This document shows positions 57,908 to 64,000 of a stretch of DNA of 64,000 nt, one piece after another. The stretch spans positions 2,356,001-2,420,000 of the forward strand of contig NC_016473.1 in NCBI RefSeq assembly GCF_000226095.1. Direction: 5' to 3'. The DNA is from Thermothelomyces thermophilus ATCC 42464. Lineage: Eukaryota; Ascomycota; Sordariomycetes; Sordariales; Chaetomiaceae. A program made the position numbers and the translations under genes. How positions within the stretch are numbered: position 1 is the stretch's first letter; every line of letters starts with the position of its first letter. Under the pieces are notes generated by a model. The model was given only the letters and a program-made list of their open reading frames with translations, had not been told where the DNA came from and ran no database searches.

Positions 57908-58408
57908 GGTTTTCGAATCGTTTCTGGATTTTTTTTCTAAGAGGGGAAGGGTCTAGGAAAATCATTAAACAGGGGAAAAGATGACGCTCAACGTGTCTGC
58001 CGGCAATGGCGTTCTTCAATTACATCTAGACGGTCTGCACTCAACGGCAGCAATTTGGATAAATAAAACGGCGGTCAACGCGTTGCCCTATAGAAAATAA
58101 AAACAAAAACAAGAAACGGAGGGGTTAATTCTTCCCCGGGGACGCTCATAAATGCGAGTCTGCGCAGAGCGGACTCCTGCTCCCCATTAGCTTCCTATCC
58201 CAAACCGTGACAGCTTCTTGAAACCACCAACCCTAACCGCTTGCCGCCAATGAGATATGAAACGAACTGGAGCACCGTGTGTTGTACATCAAATGCAGAG
58301 GAATGCCGCGTTAAGAATTATCGTCCTCCCTTACTCATCCAAGTTCAATGCTTCATGAACTCTACCCGAGACAACATTCTTCAATCCTCGAACTCAAGCA
58401 TAAACCTC
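57908..58408. other. Intergenic, convergent, 501 bp
   Basis: This is the 3' flank of PABA synthase and VPS55. An AT-rich stretch lies around 58080-58120. No gene is seen. Confidence 0.5.
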
Positions 58409-58899
58409 CTAAAACTCTTGTTCTTCTTGAAAGAACATAGCAAAGCTAATAATGGTTCCGTAAATCAACAACCCGCCCACAATGGACATGACCATGGCCG
58501 GGGTGGAAATCAGGTTGGAGTGCGCGAGCAAGACGGGCAATGCTACGAAGTACCGACGCGTTAGCCTTCATTCTTCTCATTGCCCTTGGAAACGGGAAAA
58601 AAAATTGCCGAAAAGGAATAAAAAAAACGCAGAACAAACGTACCGATGCCCATGACGACCAGGAAACCGGTGCAGAACCGGCCCAGATCAAGCACGGCAG
58701 CGCCCGAGCTCTCGACAAAGTCGTCCGGGTTCGCGCAGTGGCCGCATATCCAGTTGGGCACGGGGGCGAGCACGTAAGTGGCAACGACGAGAAGCGGGTA
58801 GTACGAGTGCCAGAGGGCGCACGACAGGATGACGAGCAGGAAGCCGACGGCCAGCACGAAGGAGAGGGCGATTATCGTCTTGAGGCCCGCTGTTGGCAT
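58409..58899 (-). CDS. VPS55: Vacuolar protein sorting protein Vps55
   Basis: Vps55 (LEPROT/OB-RGRP family) is a four-pass membrane protein of late endosomes that acts with Vps68 in sorting to the vacuole. Two exons on the minus strand (58899-58644, 58542-58409) give 129 residues. Segments are LKTIIALSFVLAVGFLLVILSCALW, PLLVVATYVLAPVPNWICG, GRFCTGFLVVMGIALPVLLAHS and PAMVMSIVGGLLIYGTIISFAMFF. The short C-tail reads QEEQEF. The intron has donor GTACGT and acceptor TAG. It is divergent from the proteasome gene, sharing an 816-bp upstream region. Confidence 0.95.
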
Positions 58900-59715
58900 T
58901 GTGGCTGGCTGCTTTGTGGAATGACCGAGTCCCGCTGCTACAAGATTCTGAAGGGTTTTTTTTTGCGTTTGGCCTCCTCTGCTCGATCGAGAACGAGGGA
59001 GTCGCGGGGTTTCGGGGGTTCCCGAGCGGTTGGTGCTGAGGTTCGAGGTTCGTCACTCCGGGCGTATCAATCAGCGATAAGATGAATGAACTTGGGAACT
59101 TGTGAGCTGTTCTGGTATCTCAAAGCGGGATCTGCGCGGCCTTAGTTATGGTTTCGTGGTTCGGCGACCCCGGTGTCCGCTGCGGTCGGATTGCGCTGGC
59201 GGTGAACCGGAAGGACGTACGGACGGACGGTTGGCGGCGGGCGATGACGGCGGAGTTGGAGCTGGGAAGCTGCGACGCACACCTACTAAGGCTCGACGTC
59301 GTCAGCCTTGGCTGGCCCCAATCCCCCCAATCCAAGGTTCCAATCAACTAACCTTAACCGGATTAGCCTCCGTTCGTTGGGCTGGTTGCTTCAGCTGACT
59401 TGGTGGGTCGGAAGATGCATGCTCCTAAGCGAGCTTTTGCTGTACCGGGTTTCAGGTACCTGCCCACCTGCCCGCCTTGCCTTGGCTGGGCGACGTAGCT
59501 TGGAGCTGCCTGGCGCTTCCCGTCGGTGGGAACAAAGCTTCCCCCCCCCCAAGCAAGCCAAACCAACCCGCCGCGATCTCCCAACATATCCCATTCCACC
59601 GACGGACCTGCACTGCAAAACGGCGATTACTTAGTTCCTCACCCCTCCTCCGCTCGAACCTCAGCGACCGATTTACTCCGATCACGGCAATTCCTGAACT
59701 GCAGCCGCTGCCATC
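58900..59715. other. Divergent promoter region, VPS55 / PRE5
   Basis: No gene is supported. I looked for the proteasome control element GGTGGCAAA known from yeast and did not see it on either strand. Confidence 0.45.
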
Positions 59716-60763
59716 ATGTTCAGAAACAACTACGACAACGACTCGGTCACATTGTAAGCTTTCTAACGCCGGTCCCGCCCATATATATATATATCCAACC
59801 AGGAACCCCTGGGCCCGCCGAAGCCCACGAAAATATAAACTGACGACCATCCCAGCTCGCCCCAAGGGCGGATATTCCAAGTTGAGTATGCCGCGGAGGC
59901 AGTCAAGCAGGGTTCAGTGGTGGTGGGAATCGCAAGCAAGACACATGCCGTGCTGGTAGCGATCAAGGTGCGCATACGCAACTTTACTTGCCTGCTGTTT
60001 ATCAATCACTATCACTATTATTTTTGAGTTTCAACGCTCGCCTTTGTATGACGGACGTCTGGTTCCCCCCCCCAACCCTTGCTAACGCTCTCTCCCCGCA
60101 ATGCACCAGCGCAACGCCGAAGAGCTGTCGTCGTACCAAAAGAAACTGTTCCCCATCGACGAGCACGTGGGCATCGCCATCGCCGGCCTGACGTCGGACG
60201 CGCGCGTGCTCTCCAACTTCATGAAGCAGCAGTGCCTGGGCCACCGGCTGACGTACGGGCGGAGCATGCCGGTGCGGACGCTGGTCGACATGATCGGCTC
60301 CAAGGCGCAGATCAACACGCAGCACTACGGCAAGCGGCCCTACGGCGTCGGCCTGCTGGTGGCGGGCGTGGACGACGCCGGCCCGCACCTGTTCGAGTTC
60401 CAGCCGAGCGGCATGACCGAGGAGATGGTGGCCTTCGCCATCGGCGCCCGCTCCCAGATGGCCCGCACCTACCTCGAGAGGAACGTGGACAAGTTCGCCG
60501 ACTGCGACCGCGAGGGCCTGATCCGCCACGGCCTGCGCGCACTCAAGGAGAGCCTGGTGCAGGACCGCGAGCTCACGATCGACAACACGAGCGTCGGCGT
60601 CACGGGCATCGTCAGGGCCGAGGACGGGAGCACCAAGGTAGAACCCTTCCAGGTGTACGACCAGCAGGACGTGGCCGCGTGGATAGAGAGCGTCGGGGAC
60701 GACAAGGAGGGCGGCGCCGGCGTGGGCGAAGCAGAGGGAGAGGGCATGGAGGTGGATTCATAG
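59716..60763 (+). CDS. PRE5: 20S proteasome subunit alpha-6
   Basis: This is an alpha-ring subunit of the 20S proteasome (yeast Pre5, human PSMA1), non-catalytic. Three exons (59716-59753, 59856-59967, 60110-60763) give 267 residues. The N-terminus [25 protein letters not shown] holds the alpha-type signature that gates the ring. [63 protein letters not shown] and [13 protein letters not shown] match the alpha-6 family. The tail is acidic ([18 protein letters not shown]). Introns have donors GTAAGC and GTGCGC; the second follows a phase-0 join after AIK. Confidence 0.97.
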
Positions 60764-61087
60764 GCCGCCGCGACTAGGAACCAAAAAATGCTGAAATATG
60801 GCGTCTTGGTTGGGGCGGGGGAGAAGATGGGGATGCCCTGTACAACAGAGACAGATACTTACAGTAGGTCCACGACCCGGCACCATCAGAGGCGGGGCCC
60901 GCTTCGTGGACTGTTTTGCTTGACCGAGTCGGGCCAGGCAGACCCGATTTTGGAATGGAAATACGGATTATTCCGTGCATGATGATGATGATGATGATAT
61001 GAATGAGTCGGGATCCCCCCTCTCTTTCTATCTAACAACGCCAGTGCCAAGGACCATCTCGTCTATAGGGGTTTAAAAAAAAACAGT
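60764..61087. other. Intergenic, convergent, 324 bp
   Basis: This is the 3' flank of PRE5 and the LOG-type gene. A GAT trinucleotide run lies at about 60980-60998. Nothing else is seen. Confidence 0.5.
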
Positions 61088-61884
61088 CTACTGGTTGTTC
61101 CAAGACAGCTTGAAGACCGCCTCCGACACCTTGTACTCCCTCAAGGCGATAATGGCCTCCTCCGGGGTCTTGGCCTCGGCCACGATGCGCTTGTTGTCGC
61201 CGTGGATGAAGCCCTCCTGCACGCTCTTGTTGATCCAGCTCAGGATCCCGTCGTAGAACCCGTTGATGTTGAGCACGCAGATGCCCTTGTCGTGGATGCC
61301 CAGTTGGTTCCACGTCGCCGTCTCAAACAGCTCCTCGAGCGTGCCGTAGCCGCCGCTGAGCGCGATGAAGCCGCTCCCCGGCCCGCCGTCGATGACCTCC
61401 TGCGCCATCAGGCGCTTGCGCGTGTGCATGTCCTTGACGATCGTGGTACGCCCAAACACCGACTCCTCGGGGACCGCCATGTGCGTGCCCGTCTCGCTGT
61501 GTAGTTGCTTGGACGTGTACGTCGGGTCCCGCTCGTACCGCACCAGCGCTTCCGGGATGATGCCGTGGACCGAGTCCGGCCCGGAGAGCGAGACGAGCGT
61601 CTTGGCGACCTCGCCCATGAGTCCGACCGTACCTCCTCCATAGACTAGAGAGAAAGAGGGGAACAGAAGGAGCCGTTAGTCACGCGGACGGCAAAGTCGA
61701 AACGTTGGAAAAGAACCCGAGCTTACTTACCTAGTGCGATGTTGTTGGCGGCCATCAGTCGGGCCAGCTCGCGGGCGGCTTCGACATGTTCTGGCTTGTT
61801 TCCTGGTGAGGAACCGCAGTAGACGCAGATCTTGGTCTGCTTGGGCGTGGTGCTCGAGGGCGTAGAGGTGCCGTTGGTCGCCAT
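61088..61884 (-). CDS. LOG-family phosphoribohydrolase-like protein
   Basis: LOG proteins (once annotated as lysine decarboxylases) release cytokinin bases from riboside monophosphates; in many fungi the true substrate is not known. Two exons on the minus strand (61884-61731, 61644-61088) give 236 residues. ICVYCGSSPGNKPEH and VYGGGTVGLMGEVA form the nucleotide-binding part. The catalytic Arg lies in MHTRK (R127) and the Glu in the GGYGTLEE motif (E155 or E156). The Pro that usually opens PGGxGTxxE is Ser here (S148). The start is ATG 61884; upstream frame has no ATG. The intron has donor GTAAGT and acceptor TAG. No cytokinin or toxin cluster partners lie nearby. Confidence 0.92.
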
Positions 61885-63243
61885 GATGCTCTCCGACAAG
61901 TTGACAAGTGACAAGGAAAGGGCCACAGTGGCGGTGTTTGTGGAAAGTGCGGGCGATCCTGCCTCAGGTAACGAAAGAAATAGGGGGGATTTTATGGGAC
62001 TGCTTGTGTTGCTTCGCCAGCCGAGTCAACTATGGGACCTAAGTATTAGGCGAGGCCACGTAGTCGTCCCTCGGTGGTCGACAACCGGCCACTGCGCCGA
62101 GCGAGGTCTGGCTGGATTCGGACTGTTGGACAAGACGCCTGCGAGGTTTCAGATTGGCGAATCGAAATGAATTGCGCGGTGTGCAGCCGCTGTTGAGAAT
62201 AGGTAAAAATGGGAGAAAAAAGAATAAATAAAAAGGAACCGTCACGGGCACGGGGAATGGGAGAATAAAGCGTTGAATGGGAACCGCTGGCTTTTATATG
62301 TGCAGGTTCCTGCTTCAACTCTTGGAGGTTAATTATATACCCTTGCGAGGCTATTGCTCATTCCTTGGCTGCTTGTTGGTGTCGCGATTGATCATCCCGA
62401 CCCGCCCCGCGGACCCTGAGGGTGCGAAGCGCTATGACATAATCGCACCCCGCCTCAGCAAAGTCCCTGGCCGCGGACCTGACCCAAGGAACGCGGGCGG
62501 TTTTTGAGCGTATGTATGTACGCGTCGGCCGACAGTTCGTGATTTTGTCGGACCAGGTTGAAGGCAGCAGGGTTCCATTTCGCAGGATTGTGTTTCCGTA
62601 GTATGCGACACAGTAGTCATAATTCTCAGCTTCTCAACTTTTACAGACAGGAAGCTGCAGGGCCAATTGGACTGAGATGTGGAATCAGGTGCACCAAGTC
62701 GAGTTGGTGCAAAGCAGCGGCGGCCCAGATAACTACCTATACCTAACCACGCATCCGCGCACGTGGAGGCTCGGGGACTTGAAAGTCCCCACGTGCCAGT
62801 GCTTCCAGGCTTGTTGGCAGGCTGGGGAATACTTCAAAAATGGTGCAATTGTTGGTTGATGATCGACAACGGGGTTACAAATAATGAGAATAGTGAACTT
62901 CTCGCTACAATACGTATCGAGTAGGTAAATGTTTGTTTAGTTGTGGGCATGTTTCGGCACATATATGAGGTAGTTACATACCTAGTGTGCACGTGGATAA
63001 TACTGTATGGTATGTACGGAACACAGAGCGAGTACCTGACGGTAAAGTACCGTATTGGTGGTGGTTTCGGAGTGCTCATTAGCCCGACGTTGCCCGTAAT
63101 TTGTAGCCTCGACTCTTCTTCATTCGGACACAGCAACATCGGCAGCACTCCGGTAGCATCTGACTACTACGCAGAGTCACGCAGAACGACACAACAGCGA
63201 AGATTTTACTCTTCACGCCTGCGGTCTCTAAACAGCTGCCAAA
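61885..63243. other. Intergenic, 1.36 kb, divergent
   Basis: Region between the LOG-type gene (-) and the CLPTM1-like gene (+). Contains GTATGTATGTACG at about 62512 and GTAC-rich sequence near 62970-63060. No gene is supported. Confidence 0.5.
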
Positions 63244-64000
63244 ATGCCCGAGCCAACCGCGGGAGCAGGCAATCAGCCTGCACGCCAGCAGGAGGGTCAG
63301 ATGGTACGTAGAAATGGCCATCGTGCAGATGCATGGAGCGCTATGGGACATCGAAGCTGACTTCTTTGTCGCAGTCTATCTTCAGGACAATAATGCAGGG
63401 CGTGGCCATGTATATGGCGATGCAGTTTGTCATGAAGCAGTTCGTCGGAGGCCCCAAAGCCACCACGATCCGCGACGCCAACGGAAACCCGGTTCAGGTT
63501 GCAACCGGAAGCCAAGTGCCACCCTACAGCGAACGGCCGAAGCAACTGAACGACGGCGCCGTATACAATCGGATACCACAGCTCGTGGCGCCTATCTGGC
63601 CGGATAACAGCGCGGTCGACATCGTGGTGACCGTGTCTCCGTCATTCGGACTCACTCCGCTCAAGGACTACTCCAGAGACGAGATTGTGCTTGAAGAGAA
63701 GCAGTTTCGGATAGGCAACTGGACGGACTCGCGCACCGCAGAGGGTACCATTCATGTCCCGACAGCCGTTCAGCACAACGGTACGCTCTGGGGTCATTTC
63801 TACGTCGGCCTTTCGAACGCTCAGCTCGATCCCACCCAGCGAGGATACGACCCGGCTTCGGCTTACCACTTCGTTTACCCCCTCACTCAGTACATTCCCA
63901 AGAAGAAAGAAGTCAAGACGAGGAATCTCTTGGAGGACGCGCCGGAGGCGGCCGAGGAGCCCGCCGACGAGGAGGTTGAGCAGTCCGGACCCATCATTGC
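63244..64000 (+). CDS. CLPTM1-like ER membrane protein, 5' part
   Basis: CLPTM1 family proteins are multi-pass ER membrane proteins with a large luminal domain; members affect receptor trafficking or lipid scrambling in animals, and the fungal role is not established. Exons seen are 63244-63303 (20 codons) and 63375 to the window end, open throughout, so the gene is 3'-truncated by the window. The first membrane helix is SIFRTIMQGVAMYMAMQFVMKQF. Luminal blocks follow: LVAPIWPDNSAVDIVVTVSP, GTIHVPTAVQHNGTLWGHFYVGLS and YHFVYPLTQYIPKKKEVKTRNLL, then an acidic stretch. Two NxT sites (NWT and NGT) fit a luminal place. The intron (71 nt) has donor GTACGT and acceptor CAG. Confidence 0.92.

Noticed and set aside
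58900-59715. Proteasome control element upstream of PRE5
   Set aside because: The yeast-type GGTGGCAAA site was not seen on either strand.
1-64000. tRNA, rRNA, CRISPR, transposon or virus-like elements
   Set aside because: Looked for B-box-like GGTTCGA contexts, direct repeat arrays, transposase and reverse-transcriptase motifs; found no supportable case. GGTTCGAGGT at about 23088 and 59040 lacks a fitting A box and stem.

Overview
The window reads as nuclear DNA of a filamentous ascomycete, most likely a Sordariomycete close to Sordariales/Chaetomiaceae (inference from gene content, not a database result). It has GC-rich, strongly biased codons and short introns (51-175 nt) with CTAAC or CTGAC branch sites. 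Intergenic spaces run from about 0.3 to 2.3 kb. I find 23 protein-coding genes, two of them cut by the window ends. I find no tRNA, rRNA, CRISPR array, transposon or virus-like element.

Layout: 1-504 (+) end of a C78/UFM1-type peptidase. 741-1646 (-) ITPase HAM1. 2003-2854 (-) adenylate kinase FAP7. 3989-9228 (-) class V myosin. 11141-12782 (-) phosphoglycerate dehydrogenase. 13912-15374 (-) NAP1. 17253-21724 (+) P5B ATPase (YPK9/ATP13A2 type). 22635-22901 (-) a 47-residue complex I subunit. 23583-25480 (+) BUR1-type CDK. 26023-27092 (-) membrane protein of unknown function. 27937-28605 (+) RNase P/MRP subunit POP8. 28988-30893 (-) phosphatase PP5. 31681-32180 (-) small membrane protein. 34083-39689 (+) formin. 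41110-43772 (+) DUF2264 protein. 44082-45572 (-) phosphoserine aminotransferase. 47836-49033 (+) degenerate short-chain dehydrogenase. 50001-54587 (+) TRS120. 55214-57907 (+) PABA synthase. 58409-58899 (-) VPS55. 59716-60763 (+) proteasome alpha-6. 61088-61884 (-) LOG-family protein. 63244-64000 (+) CLPTM1-like, partial.

Most genes are ordinary housekeeping functions without operon-like logic. Two themes recur. Polarised growth and traffic is represented by myosin V, formin, TRS120 and VPS55. Serine biosynthesis is represented by its first and second enzymes, about 31 kb apart. Coordinates are for coding sequence; exon joins were chosen by hand from splice signals, phase and family alignment, and every complete gene closes in frame.

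I did not find a clear new biological system. The points most worth a second look are:
- a family of short palindromic intergenic motifs (TACTCCGTA and GTATGTAATCCGTAC);
- a BUR1 gene whose first three introns are all stop-free multiples of three, one of them GC-AG;
- a membrane-protein gene with a probable 15-nt microexon;
- a short-chain dehydrogenase lacking all its cofactor and catalytic signatures except Ser and Tyr;
- a 135-codon open frame directly after the myosin stop.
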